DNA from: DQWO01 sp964478545
GTDB lineage: Bacteria > Desulfobacterota > Anaeroferrophillalia > Anaeroferrophillales > Anaeroferrophillaceae
Assembly (NCBI GenBank): GCA_964478545.1
Contig: CAYZIS010000002.1
Span: forward strand, 105,541 to 169,540
Direction: 5' to 3'
DNA: 64,000 nucleotides
Part shown: one piece after another, positions 25,403 through 35,082 of the stretch
Numbering within the stretch: the first letter of the stretch is position 1
Layout: each line of letters begins with the position of its first letter
Translations under genes and position numbers: made by a program
The notes under the pieces: model-generated
Told to the model about the DNA's origin: nothing
Databases searched by the model: none
What the model saw: only the letters and a program-made list of their open reading frames with translations

Positions 25403-28400
25403 TGCGGTACACGTTCACCAAGAAAGCTGGTGTCTACGCGATCCGCACTCTATTAGGCCTGCTTGTCATCACCATTGGTCTGGCCTGGCTAATGAGCACG
25501 GAATCTGCGTTGCGCTGGGGTGCCCGACAGGCGGAGAATCTGAGCGACGGCAACCTTACCCTGAGTGCTGTACACGGCTCCCTCTATGGCCCGCTGCGAA
25601 TCGAGGCGTTCAGTTTTCAAACTGACGGGAAACGCTTCGAGGTGAAAGAGTTGAACCTTGACTGGAAACCCCTCTCACTGCTCAAGCGGCACATCCAGCT
25701 CAGCCGATTTTCTTTGCAGGAACTGAGGATTATCGAGATCAAGCCTGGTGCAGAGCCAAACAAATTGCCAGAGACTTTGCGTTTGCCGGTAACTTTTTCC
25801 GCCCCTGCCATTACCCTTGACCGAATTGTGCTCAAGAGTAGTGGCACGGAGCAGGTATTGAGCGGTGTTGACCTCAGTGTCGCCAAACTTGCTCATAGTT
25901 ACAAGCTGAATCTGCGAAACATTGCGACTGAATGGGGGGAAGGACAGGCTGAAATGGTTCTGGGCGATACTTGGCCGTTCAGTGTCCTGGCGCACATCAG
26001 TCTGCAACTGACAAAGGGTGCAGCCGGCCGTGCTGAAGTGGATGTCTCGGGCAATCTGACACTATTCCTGCTTAAGGCCAAGGCAAATGCCCTGGCCGGC
26101 CAGGCAGAGATCCAGGCCAAACTCGCGCCGTTCGAGGAATTCCCACTCGCCGAAGCATACCTCAAGGCAAGCGGTATGAATCCGGCACTACTTCGCAGGA
26201 ATCTACCCAAAGCCGATCTCAGTGCGGTTGTTTCCATGGTGCGACAAGGAAAGGACAGTCTTGAAGGAAACCTCATGCTTCGCAATGCCCTGCCTGGTGC
26301 ATGGGATCAGTCACGCTTACCCCTGCGCGAAATGACGGCCCAGTTTAGCGGGGCGCCAGGCCGCTTTGATCTGCGTGCAATTCATCTGGATTTGGCTGGG
26401 GCCGGTAATTTCAAAGGCGATGGACAGGTCAGGGACAAACAGCTGCAACTCAATCTAACGACCGTAAACTTCAATCCCCAGGGAGCGCATGGCAAAATGC
26501 GCCCCATGCAGCTTGTCGGCGACATTCGTCTGCTGGCGGATCAAACAAGCCAGCAGCTGACGGCTGATCTGTGCTACCAATGTTTTCGACTCCATCTGGA
26601 TGCGCGCCAACAGGATGCGGTTGTCGAACTGCGTGATACTGCTGTCAACTCTGGTGCTGGCAGCCTCGCGCTTCATGGCACCTTGGCACTGGAAGGATCC
26701 AGGCAATTTCAGTTGGCAGGTGCGTTGCAGGGATTTAATCCGGCTGATTTCGGCAACTATCCAGCAGCCCGGGTCAATGCATCGTTCTCCGGTACAGGCT
26801 GTTTTGAGGCAGAGCCACAGGCCACGCTGGGATTTATTATCGCTGACAGCCACTTTCGAGATCAGCCGCTTTCCGGCCAGGGTAACTTGAGCGTTTCTGC
26901 CACGCGTATCTGGAGCAGTGAAATCAGGTTGCGACTGGCAGACAACCGATTGGAGGCAAAAGGTGCCTTGGGTAGTCCAGGTGATCGTCTTAGCTTCCAG
27001 ATCGAAGCCGATGACCTGAGCATGCTCGATCCGAAACTTGGCGGGCAAGTACATGCCAAAGGTAACCTGGAGGGACGTTTTGCTGCCCCATCCGGGAATT
27101 TTGACGCCAAACTTACCGACTTGTCCTGGGGCAAGGATTACCGCATTGCCAGTTTGCAGGCCGGAGGATACTTGGATAAGGGGGTGGATGGTCAGCTTTC
27201 CCTGGTAGCCACCCTGCGGGGGCTGGCTACGCCGCGACTGCACTTCGATCAAGCCAGTGTGAATGCTCAGGGATCACGATTCAGGCACACGCTGCAACTC
27301 CTGGCAAAAAACCCTGATTTTGATATAGATAGCCGGTTTGCCGGCAGCTGGCAAGATAAGTCCGGCTGGTCTGGTCAAGTTTTGAATCTGGTTAACCGCG
27401 GGCGTTATGGACTGACACTCACGTCTCCGGCGAAACTGGAGGTAGCCAGGCAACACTTTTTGCTAAGTAATGCGTACTTCAATGTTGTTGGTGCCGATTT
27501 TGTCTTGCACGAGCTTGCCTATAATGCCGGCCAGATCTCGAGCCGCGGGGAATCCAGGGGCATGCCGCTCTCCTCTGTGCGAGGGTTCGCAGCGGCGGAC
27601 TCCGGTCTTGAGACCGACCTCACGTTGGGGGGTAATTGGCAGTTCGCTATCCGGAACAATGTCAATGGGCATATCGCTTTATGGCGCGAGCACGGGGATG
27701 TGTCCTTTTCCAATAACTTGCAGCCTCATTTTGGTCTCAACCGCCTCGTCCTGAATATGGACGCAGAAAATAACCGATTGCAATGTCGGCTGGAAGCCGC
27801 CGGTGTCAATATGGGTCACCTCAAGGCTGACGCGCAAAGTATGCTCTCCGTTCGCAACGGTGTCTGGGGTATCGCCGGCGACGCACCCGTGCAGGGCAAT
27901 GTTGACCTTGCCATAGAATCCCTGGCCTGGATAAAGCCGCTGCTTGATAAAACCGGCGGGCTGACCTTTGATGGTTCCCTCAGAGCACTGGTGCATGCTG
28001 GTGGTACCTTAGCTCAACCAAAACTGACAGGGACCCTATCCGGAGATCGCTTCATCATGGCACTGCAAAACCAGGGTATGCGTTTCACCGAAGGGCACTT
28101 TCAGACAGAATTGCAAGACCAAGTATTGCAGCTCAAAGACCTGACAGTGCGTGGCGGTGACGGAAAACTCAAAGGCCAAGGTCGGTTATCATTTGAAGGT
28201 GGGTTTCCAACCATGCAGCTATCGCTGAAGGCAGACAAACTTGAGCTGCTCTCCAGTCCTGACCGTCACCTCGTACTCAGCGGAACCAGTGATGTCTCGG
28301 CTACCGGAAAGGAGATCAAGGTTACGGCCAAACTCAAAGCAGACAAGGGTTTGATTGAACTGCCCAAGGGTGATACCCCGACGCCGAGTGAAGACGTGGT

Positions 28401-29154
28401 CGTGCTGGGTTGGACAAAAACGGTCGATAAGAAAGACTTGCCATACAACCTAGGCTTCAATCTTGACCTTGACCTGGGTGAAAACTTCTTTGTAAAAGGC
28501 AAAGGACTGGATGCGCAGCTGGGCGGCGCGTTAACGCTTAAGGGAGAAAATGGGGAACTGCCGTCCGCCAGCGGCAGCATCCATGTGGTAAAAGGAACTT
28601 ATTCGGCTTACGGGCAGCGTCTCGACATTGAGCGCGGTATTCTTAACTTCCAGGGCCCTTTAGACAATCCGGGCTTTAACATCATTGCTTTGCGTAAGGA
28701 CCAGTCAGTCGAAGCGGGCGTAGCTGTCACCGGCACGGCACAATCGCCCAAGGTCAGCCTGGTGTCCAACCCCAGCGTTCCCGACAGTGAGAAGCTTTCG
28801 TGGCTGGTATTTGGTCACGGACTTGAGGACTCCAGCGGCCAGGAATTCAGCGCTCTGCAGGCTGCAGCGGGTGCGCTGCTGGCGGCGGGTGAATCAGTCA
28901 CACTTCAGCAGAAGATCGCCCATGCGGCAGGATTGGAAGACGTCAGCCTCAAGGGTGCAGGCGGCCTGGAGAACACCGTGCTTACCCTCGGCAAGCGACT
29001 TTCTTCACACGCCTATCTCAGCTACGAGCAGGGACTCACCGGTGTAGGACCCTTAGTAAAGATCAACTACACGCTCACCAAACGGCTATCCGTCCGGGCG
29101 CAAGCAGGTATTACACCGGCGGTGGACCTTTTCTACACGTTCAGTTTTGACTGA
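25402..29154 (+). CDS. tamB: TamB, inner membrane-anchored translocation and assembly subunit (DUF490)
   Basis: 1250 residues, close to E. coli TamB (1259). An N-terminal membrane anchor (about 15-35) is followed by a very long beta-rich, AsmA-like periplasmic region, which forms a hydrophobic groove between the two membranes. The C-terminal DUF490 domain carries the usual GxLxxxKGxY-type segment (HVVKGTYSAYGQ), a LVSNPSVPDSEKLSWLVFG block and an end in FYTFSFD. Translation is coupled to tamA through TAATG. A 10-bp hairpin at 29181-29221 follows the stop. Confidence 0.92.
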   Translation: MRYTFTKKAGVYAIRTLLGLLVITIGLAWLMSTESALRWGARQAENLSDGNLTLSAVHGSLYGPLRIEAFSFQTDGKRFEVKELNLDWKPLSLLKRHIQLSRFSLQELRIIEIKPGAEPNKLPETLRLPVTFSAPAITLDRIVLKSSGTEQVLSGVDLSVAKLAHSYKLNLRNIATEWGEGQAEMVLGDTWPFSVLAHISLQLTKGAAGRAEVDVSGNLTLFLLKAKANALAGQAEIQAKLAPFEEFPLAEAYLKASGMNPALLRRNLPKADLSAVVSMVRQGKDSLEGNLMLRNALPGAWDQSRLPLREMTAQFSGAPGRFDLRAIHLDLAGAGNFKGDGQVRDKQLQLNLTTVNFNPQGAHGKMRPMQLVGDIRLLADQTSQQLTADLCYQCFRLHLDARQQDAVVELRDTAVNSGAGSLALHGTLALEGSRQFQLAGALQGFNPADFGNYPAARVNASFSGTGCFEAEPQATLGFIIADSHFRDQPLSGQGNLSVSATRIWSSEIRLRLADNRLEAKGALGSPGDRLSFQIEADDLSMLDPKLGGQVHAKGNLEGRFAAPSGNFDAKLTDLSWGKDYRIASLQAGGYLDKGVDGQLSLVATLRGLATPRLHFDQASVNAQGSRFRHTLQLLAKNPDFDIDSRFAGSWQDKSGWSGQVLNLVNRGRYGLTLTSPAKLEVARQHFLLSNAYFNVVGADFVLHELAYNAGQISSRGESRGMPLSSVRGFAAADSGLETDLTLGGNWQFAIRNNVNGHIALWREHGDVSFSNNLQPHFGLNRLVLNMDAENNRLQCRLEAAGVNMGHLKADAQSMLSVRNGVWGIAGDAPVQGNVDLAIESLAWIKPLLDKTGGLTFDGSLRALVHAGGTLAQPKLTGTLSGDRFIMALQNQGMRFTEGHFQTELQDQVLQLKDLTVRGGDGKLKGQGRLSFEGGFPTMQLSLKADKLELLSSPDRHLVLSGTSDVSATGKEIKVTAKLKADKGLIELPKGDTPTPSEDVVVLGWTKTVDKKDLPYNLGFNLDLDLGENFFVKGKGLDAQLGGALTLKGENGELPSASGSIHVVKGTYSAYGQRLDIERGILNFQGPLDNPGFNIIALRKDQSVEAGVAVTGTAQSPKVSLVSNPSVPDSEKLSWLVFGHGLEDSSGQEFSALQAAAGALLAAGESVTLQQKIAHAAGLEDVSLKGAGGLENTVLTLGKRLSSHAYLSYEQGLTGVGPLVKINYTLTKRLSVRAQAGITPAVDLFYTFSFD

Positions 29155-29180
29155 CTGCAGGTTTTGAGGAAGACGTTTCT

Positions 29181-29221
29181 AGTTGGAAATTCTTTTTTCA
29201 GTTGTTTTATTATTTCCAACT
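29181..29221 (+). terminator. possible terminator hairpin after tamB
   Basis: agttggaaat (29181-29190) and atttccaact (29212-29221) are exact reverse complements around a T-rich 21-base loop. No strong T-run follows, so efficiency is doubtful. Confidence 0.4.
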
Positions 29222-29282
29222 TGATATTCAACTTTACTAAACTTTTATCTTAGTTTGACAACACCTTTTATGTAGAGGTTCC

Positions 29283-31958
29283 ATGAGCATATACAACCTT
29301 GATCATTTTTTTAATCCCCAAACTATCGGCCTGCTTGGTCGTTTTGACTGTCGTTCATGTCAAGAACAGGTGGTGTATCAGAACCTGAGAGGCTCCCAGG
29401 GAAAACAGGTACTGATGATCAACTTGGACGGTTGCGGTGGTGAAAACTGCTGGTTTAAAAAACGCGGCCCCTGCTATGACCGCCTGGATTCCATCCCGGA
29501 AGAGATTGATTTGTTGATTGTCTCTTTGCCATTGGCCGAAATCCCTGCCATTCTGGCTGCCGTTGGAAAATCACGGGTGAAAAATATGATTGTCACCCGG
29601 GGGCGGGGGGCGTCGGACACTGAAAACCATGAACAGGAGATTATCGCCGTAGCCAGAAAGAATAATGTGCGCCTCCTGGGGTTTAAATCCTTTGGCCTGA
29701 TTGTCCCCGGCCATCAGTTCAATACCTCCTTTTTTGAAACCGCGCCGGCGGATGGGAAAATCGCCCTGATCTCCCAGAGCGGGTCGGTTATTTCTTCCAT
29801 TCTTGACCTGGCAGCTGAAAAAGGCGTGGGCTTCAGCCATGTGGTCAGTCTCGGTTCACTGGTTGATGTTGATTTTGGGGATATTATCGATTACCTGGGC
29901 TGGGAATACAATGTTCGTTGCATCCTGCTTTATATTGAAAATCTGCATGATGTGAAAAAATTTCTCAGTGCCTGTCGTTCTGTATCCATGGTCAAGCCGA
30001 TTGTGGCGATCAAGGGGGGCAAGAGTGACCTGGCTCGGGAAGTGATTAAAAAACATACCAGCCATTTCGCCGGTGATGATCATGTGTATGATACCGCTCT
30101 CCGGCGGGCTGGGGTGATCAGGGTTGACACTATTGCTGAATTGCTGGCTGCCGGAGTATCTCTGTCCCCACAGAAGCTGACGGCGGGAGAAAACCTGGGA
30201 ATTATTACCAATTCCGGGGGGCTCGGAGTTCTGGTGGTCGACAGCCTGGCCAATCATGGATTATCGATTACCAGGATGCCGGAAAAGCTTGAAAACAGTT
30301 TGCAAAAACATCTTCAGCCGTATTCAGCCGGCTTGAATCCCGTATGTATTTCCAGCGAAGCGGACAGCCGTCGCTTTATTGATGTGATCAAACTTTTACT
30401 TCTTGAAGGTGATTTTGATACTTTGATGGTGGTGATGGTTTTGAGCGGTTGGCTTGATCCGAAACAGATTATCAACGAGGTTCGGGCAACAGCTGCCGAG
30501 CAGCGGGTGAAAATGATCTACATCTGGCTTGGTAACCGCGGTGATTATGCCGCCCGGGCTGCTGGACTGGAAGACGCGGAAAACAGCATTTTTTTCAGTG
30601 TTGAAGAAGCCGTTAACGCTTACTATTATGGGATGCGCTATTATGCTAAATTGAAAAAAGTGGTTATCGTGCCGCCGCGTTTTAACCGGGTACTGGAATA
30701 TGATTTCCGGCGGGCCGGAGAACTGATTGCTTTACAGTGTGGGAAAGAAGCGAAATTACTCAGTGAGTCGGCAAGTAAGGAGATTCTGGAAACGTATTGC
30801 CTGCCGATTAATGAAACTTTTGTGGTTTACAATTTTGAACAGGGGCGGAAGAAGGCGGATAGCCTGGGTTATCCGGTAGTTTTGAAAAATAATGACCCGG
30901 TGCACTATTACAAGAGTGATTCCCATGGTGTCCATTTGGCCCTGCATAGCCAAGGGGCGCTTGAGCAGGCCTGGGTGGAATTGGAGGTTGTCTTTGGATC
31001 TCCTGGAACTCATGGTTTCACCGTGCAGCGGATGATTGAACCGGCGACGTTTGAACTGCATCTTGGAGCACGTACTGATCTGGAATTTGGACCCTATATC
31101 TTTTTGGGGATGGGCGGCCTGCTGGCCAGGAAGCGGATTGAAGAAGTGGTTATCCTGCCACCTTTAAATCGATTGCTGGCCGGCAAACTTATTAAAAAAA
31201 GCTGGCTTGAATCCTGTCGTCAATGGTTGCCGTTTGAGCTGGAAAAACTTGAGGAAATTTTGGTTCGCATTTCCCAGCTGGTGATTGACTTTTCTCAGAT
31301 TCAGGAAATCGATATTAACCCCTTAATGATCAGTGACAATAATTTTTACATTGTTGATGCCAAGATTGTGCTTCAGGAGCGTGGGCTCAAATCACCTGAT
31401 CATCTGGCCATCACTCCCTATCCCAACCAATATGAGTCCCATGTTGTTCTCAGAGACGGGACCAAAGTTTTGATTCGGCCCATCAGACCGGAAGATGCCG
31501 AGGCTCATTATACTTTTGTATCCTCTTTCTCCCGGGAAACCAGTTATTATCGTTTTTTTTCCTATGGAAAGGATCTGGCTGATGACCAGATGACTCGCTT
31601 TACCCAGATAGATTATGATCGGGAAATGGCTATCATAGCGGTCGTGGAACAGGGTGGGCAGGAAGTAACGATCGGGGTTAACCGGCTGGTTTACTATGCC
31701 CACAGCGATGAATATGAGTTTGCCATTGTGGTGGCGGATGAATGGCAGCAGAGTGGGGTTGCAGCAATTCTGATGGAAAAAATTATTGAGATAGCCAGGG
31801 ATCGGCGGTTGAAGAGTATATACGGGCTGGTGCTTTCAGATAATATTAGAATGCTCCATTTCATTAAAAAATTTGGTTTTAAAATTATCGGCCGTGAGGA
31901 CCAGATGGTGCGCATTGAACTTGACCTTGAGCAGCCAGCCGCGAGGACAGAGGGATAA
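29283..31958 (+). CDS. ADP-forming acyl-CoA synthetase-like / GNAT acetyltransferase fusion (Pat/Pka-like)
   Basis: 891 residues. Order: CoA-binding domain (about 1-140), succinyl-CoA ligase-like flavodoxin domains (about 150-460; ALISQSGSVISS, ITNSGGLGVL, and HTSHFAGDDHVYDTALRRAGVIRV where the ligase family has its phospho-His loop), an ATP-grasp domain (about 490-710; YPVVLKNND, EIDINPLM), and a GNAT acetyltransferase (about 720-880; RPIRPEDAEAHYTF, GVAAILMEKIIEIAR). This is the architecture of protein lysine acetyltransferases that control acetyl-CoA synthetase. The N-terminus has an unusual Cys cluster (CRSC, CGGENC, GPC). Its TAA stop overlaps the ATG of the next gene, so the two are translationally coupled. 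Confidence 0.85.
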   Translation: MSIYNLDHFFNPQTIGLLGRFDCRSCQEQVVYQNLRGSQGKQVLMINLDGCGGENCWFKKRGPCYDRLDSIPEEIDLLIVSLPLAEIPAILAAVGKSRVKNMIVTRGRGASDTENHEQEIIAVARKNNVRLLGFKSFGLIVPGHQFNTSFFETAPADGKIALISQSGSVISSILDLAAEKGVGFSHVVSLGSLVDVDFGDIIDYLGWEYNVRCILLYIENLHDVKKFLSACRSVSMVKPIVAIKGGKSDLAREVIKKHTSHFAGDDHVYDTALRRAGVIRVDTIAELLAAGVSLSPQKLTAGENLGIITNSGGLGVLVVDSLANHGLSITRMPEKLENSLQKHLQPYSAGLNPVCISSEADSRRFIDVIKLLLLEGDFDTLMVVMVLSGWLDPKQIINEVRATAAEQRVKMIYIWLGNRGDYAARAAGLEDAENSIFFSVEEAVNAYYYGMRYYAKLKKVVIVPPRFNRVLEYDFRRAGELIALQCGKEAKLLSESASKEILETYCLPINETFVVYNFEQGRKKADSLGYPVVLKNNDPVHYYKSDSHGVHLALHSQGALEQAWVELEVVFGSPGTHGFTVQRMIEPATFELHLGARTDLEFGPYIFLGMGGLLARKRIEEVVILPPLNRLLAGKLIKKSWLESCRQWLPFELEKLEEILVRISQLVIDFSQIQEIDINPLMISDNNFYIVDAKIVLQERGLKSPDHLAITPYPNQYESHVVLRDGTKVLIRPIRPEDAEAHYTFVSSFSRETSYYRFFSYGKDLADDQMTRFTQIDYDREMAIIAVVEQGGQEVTIGVNRLVYYAHSDEYEFAIVVADEWQQSGVAAILMEKIIEIARDRRLKSIYGLVLSDNIRMLHFIKKFGFKIIGREDQMVRIELDLEQPAARTEG

Positions 31959-32740
31959 TGGAGAAAATTGCCTGCGGTATTGATATTGGTTCCATGTCTA
32001 CGGAGGCGGTTCTGGCTGTCGGTGATGGATCGCTGCTTGTCTGGGTGGAAGTGCCAACGCGGCCGAACCATCAGGAAACTGCGTCAGAGGTTTATGCAAC
32101 GCTGCTGCAGGCTGCCGGTCTGGAGTCCGGTCAGCTTGATATTGTGGTTGGTACCGGTTATGGCCGGCGTAATATACCTTTTGCCAGCCGCCAGATAACC
32201 GAAATCAGCTGTCACGCCCGGGGGGTAGTGGCCTGTTTTCCTGAGGTCAGGATGCTGATTGACATCGGCGGCCAAGACAGTAAAGTCGTCCATGTTGATG
32301 CCGATGGCCGGGTGCTGGATTTTGCCATGAACGACAAATGTGCTGCCGGGACCGGCAAATTTCTTAACATTATGGCCCAGACCTTGCGGTTTGATTTAGC
32401 CGAACTTGGTTCCTGCTCCCTGCAGGCAGATAAAGGGGCTGAAATCAGCAGTATTTGTACGGTTTTTGCTGAATCAGAGGTAATTTCGCTGATTGCTGCC
32501 GGTTCTCCGGTGAATGAGATTGCCCTGGGGGTGCATCAGGCCATGGCCCGCCGGGTAATCAGCATGGTAAAACAGCTGGGGCTGAGAATTCCTCTGGCTT
32601 TTACCGGCGGGGTGGCTCGCAACCCCGGGATGGTCAAAACCCTGGAAATAGGTTTGAAGGTGCAACTTTCAGTGCCGGACAACCCCCAGATTATCGGCGC
32701 CTATGGTGCCGCTCTCTTGGGTCTGGAAATAATTTCCTGA
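31958..32740 (+). CDS. HgdC/BcrA-type CoA-dehydratase or reductase activase
   Basis: 260 residues, the length of archetypal HgdC. It is an ASKHA-fold ATPase that holds one [4Fe-4S] cluster between two subunits and drives one electron into 2-hydroxyacyl-CoA dehydratases or benzoyl-CoA reductases. Visible are the phosphate-1 loop CGIDIGSMSTEAV, IDIGGQDSK, the cluster Cys in NDKCAAGTGKF and in SSICTVFAESEV, and the adenosine loop FTGGVARNPGM. The dehydratase itself is not in this window. It overlaps the preceding acyl-CoA synthetase/GNAT gene by one base (TAATG), implying linked CoA-thioester chemistry or regulation. Confidence 0.9.
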   Translation: MEKIACGIDIGSMSTEAVLAVGDGSLLVWVEVPTRPNHQETASEVYATLLQAAGLESGQLDIVVGTGYGRRNIPFASRQITEISCHARGVVACFPEVRMLIDIGGQDSKVVHVDADGRVLDFAMNDKCAAGTGKFLNIMAQTLRFDLAELGSCSLQADKGAEISSICTVFAESEVISLIAAGSPVNEIALGVHQAMARRVISMVKQLGLRIPLAFTGGVARNPGMVKTLEIGLKVQLSVPDNPQIIGAYGAALLGLEIIS

Positions 32741-32785
32741 TGGTAGCGCTGAGAGGGAAATTGTTTTTCTTTGATCATCCATGAG

Positions 32786-32810
32786 CCTTCTGGCATACAG
32801 TGCCAGAAGG
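32786..32810. terminator. hairpin between convergent genes
   Basis: ccttctggca (32786-32795) and tgccagaagg (32801-32810) form a perfect 10-bp stem with a 5-base loop between the convergent stops at 32740 and 32815. There is no full T-run, but the position suits a bidirectional terminator. Confidence 0.5.
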
Positions 32811-32814
32811 AAAA

Positions 32815-33897
32815 TTACTGGACCTGTACAAGGACGATATTGGAATAGTCACCCATGCTCTGGCTGTTGTTGACGCGGATAGCAAGATAGTATGTGAAAC
32901 CGTGTGGTACCGATGCAGAAATGGAGGTGGATGTCCCCAGGTCAAGGCTGCCTATGGTTTCTGGTCCTTGGTATGGCCAGGGTGCGTAAAAGAGGTAAAA
33001 GCTTGTGGCACCATCCATGGGTTCCCATGCAAGGGAGACCTGCTGTCCCTGGATCTGTGAAACCAGTTGTGTAGAGGGAATCCATCCAGCAATCCTTGAG
33101 AGCATCCACCAGACCGCACGACCTTTGCGGTCGCAGTTCAGTGACCTTGAGTGGGCGCAGCTTACAGCAGAACATTGGCCTGGGTGGGTGTCGCACCACT
33201 CATCAGCCCAGTTGCCACTGTCATATTGGCATGCGTCATTCGTCTTTCTGTCCAGGAAGTAATTGTCGTCAGGGTCATAGCTTTCAATGTCGGCAAAATC
33301 AAACAGAACCTTATTGTTCGTTCTGCAATATGCCCTGATCTGATTGTTCCTTTTATGCAAATTACCATCTTCACCTGAACCGTCCAGGTGGCCGGTCATG
33401 TATATGAATGTTACTACAGGGTAGTCCTTTTCAAGTTGATCCATTGTGGTGAGATAAGTGTTAATGCCCTGCTCCGTATTATCAGATACCCCACCGCACC
33501 ATGACCATATTACCATGTTTGTAGCTGCATTTTCAGGTCTGTTAAGGTACTCTCTGGTCAGCCCGGCCCATCTGGTGTCACCATTATGTCCAAGATCGCC
33601 TGAAAAAGCATAATCATGAAATGCCAGGGAGCCGTTGTCACCGTGACGGCTGTAGGCGTAGAGATTTTCCTGTTCTGCCAACACTTTCATGCCGCTTACC
33701 AGCTGGCTCCCGTGAGATGTGTGGCCATAGGCGATTTTAAGATTGGATTTAATCTGGCTTATCCATGCAGTCGGAATTTTAGATATGTCAGTGCAGTTGT
33801 GATCTATAATCAGAGAAAAATCCCCTGCAGAGACATTTGCAGGCACGGAAAATGCCAAAAGCACCAGAATGGATAGCACTATTTTTCTGATATACAT
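32815..33897 (-). CDS. secreted protein of unknown function with C-terminal Fn3-like domain
   Basis: 360 residues. A signal peptide ends near ANVSAG. The main domain (about 28-265) begins DFSLIIDHNCTDISKIP and has IAYGHTSHGSQL, WSWCGG and YMTGHLDGSGEDGN. This Ser/His/Asp-rich pattern is reminiscent of SGNH-type hydrolases but I cannot assign it. The last ~85 residues look like a fibronectin type III fold (VSLAWEPMDGATSFYLFY). Cys residues come in several pairs, suggesting disulfides. The start at 33897 is set by AGGAGG five bases upstream (minus strand); an in-frame ATG at 33969 has no ribosome site. Confidence 0.65.
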   Translation of the reverse strand: MYIRKIVLSILVLLAFSVPANVSAGDFSLIIDHNCTDISKIPTAWISQIKSNLKIAYGHTSHGSQLVSGMKVLAEQENLYAYSRHGDNGSLAFHDYAFSGDLGHNGDTRWAGLTREYLNRPENAATNMVIWSWCGGVSDNTEQGINTYLTTMDQLEKDYPVVTFIYMTGHLDGSGEDGNLHKRNNQIRAYCRTNNKVLFDFADIESYDPDDNYFLDRKTNDACQYDSGNWADEWCDTHPGQCSAVSCAHSRSLNCDRKGRAVWWMLSRIAGWIPSTQLVSQIQGQQVSLAWEPMDGATSFYLFYAPWPYQGPETIGSLDLGTSTSISASVPHGFTYYLAIRVNNSQSMGDYSNIVLVQVQ

Positions 33898-34043
33898 GGA
33901 ATACCTCCTGTTATTTGAGATTTCATTTTCATGCCAGTCGTCATGCCATGATCCGTAAGGTATTATCAAATGTTAGTACATCAAACAAATAATCGATATT
34001 ATTTCTGAGTGAACCCTTGCTGACCCTTACCAAAACTCTTTGC

Positions 34044-34098
34044 AGAATGCCTCGTGGCTTGCCACGGGGATTTAAACATAATATTTCACCGGCATTCT
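34044..34098. repeat. two-tier palindromic intergenic element
   Basis: Outer arms agaatgcc (34044-34051) and ggcattct (34091-34098) enclose a second hairpin cgtggc (34053-34058) / gccacg (34061-34066). It sits between two genes for secreted proteins and looks like a REP-type palindrome. Confidence 0.45.
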
Positions 34099-34104
34099 TC
34101 ATCC

Positions 34105-35082
34105 TTAATCAGTGGCCCCAAGCCAGAGCCTGTAGGATAAGATTCCGGCACTGGTTTCTGCCCCATTTTGGGCGGGTAGCATAAGATCCGTTTCCCACCA
34201 TTCATCCTCGGTTCCAATATTTGTCATCCCATAGCAATTGGTCCATGTATCAGGATCATTTATATCGTAAAGGAAATAAAAATTTCCATTCCCTTGTTGA
34301 TCCACTGAAAAAGTACCGCGCAAATTTTGGACATATAACATGCCATCCACTGTGATTGGGCAAGGGAATGAAAATGTTCCGGTCTTTTTGGCAGAGCCGC
34401 TTCCCTCACCTATGATATTATATTGTCCTGGTGCAACTGGGTTGTCACAGTCTATATGGAAGGGCATGCCTATCTCAGCTGTATGGACAGTAGAGTATGA
34501 TATTACACTCCCTTCGTCTATATGTACGTACAGGGTCCCGTGCGGAATTCCATGCTCAGGACAACCAGTCCAGACAAGGCCGGATTCGGAGATTTCTACC
34601 CAGGTCGACCAGAGATAATAAAAGCTGAGTGCACCAGGCGGTGCAGTTGCAAGGAGATAAAAGGTGTATCTGCCAGGAGGTAAAAGATCTATGGGTATCT
34701 CTCCGAACAGGTATTGGTCAACAGTCCCTGTTACAGCGCTTTTCCAGGGGTTGAAGTCTGTTTCCACTGGCCTTAGCGATTCTCCGTCTGGTTGTAAGAT
34801 CCATACGGAAGGGGAGATAGCCGGGGCGTAAAGCCCGAAATAGATATCAACCGGGGCTGAAAAGTTAAAGAGTGAGATATGGAGCCTCAATTGCTGGCCA
34901 CCGGTGGCCACCGGGCCTACGCCCACAGGTTTTGCTGATGAGGGCTGGTCACTCAAAAGAGGTTCAGCTACCGGAGCGTACTGATAGTAATTTTGCCCAT
35001 CAGGGCAAGGCATTACCTGTGAGAACCCAACGGCTGACCATAATGATAATATTAACAGTGTGAAGGAAAGGTATTTAAACAT
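34105..35082 (-). CDS. secreted protein of unknown function
   Basis: 325 residues. A signal peptide ends near VGFSQ. The body is beta-rich with many Pro, Gly, Trp and Tyr. Residues about 50-165 form an immunoglobulin-like segment (LRLHISLFNFSAPVDIYFGLYAP ... LPPGRYTFYLLATAP cut here into recognisable parts: VDIYFGLYAP and PPGRYTFYLL). The remainder, with five scattered Cys, resembles nothing I can name. GAGGGGG precedes the ATG at 35082. Its 5' end overlaps by eight bases the short reading frame at 35075-35275. Probably surface or periplasmic and part of an accessory cluster with the Fn3 protein. Confidence 0.55.
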   Translation of the reverse strand: MFKYLSFTLLILSLWSAVGFSQVMPCPDGQNYYQYAPVAEPLLSDQPSSAKPVGVGPVATGGQQLRLHISLFNFSAPVDIYFGLYAPAISPSVWILQPDGESLRPVETDFNPWKSAVTGTVDQYLFGEIPIDLLPPGRYTFYLLATAPPGALSFYYLWSTWVEISESGLVWTGCPEHGIPHGTLYVHIDEGSVISYSTVHTAEIGMPFHIDCDNPVAPGQYNIIGEGSGSAKKTGTFSFPCPITVDGMLYVQNLRGTFSVDQQGNGNFYFLYDINDPDTWTNCYGMTNIGTEDEWWETDLMLPAQNGAETSAGILSYRLWLGATD

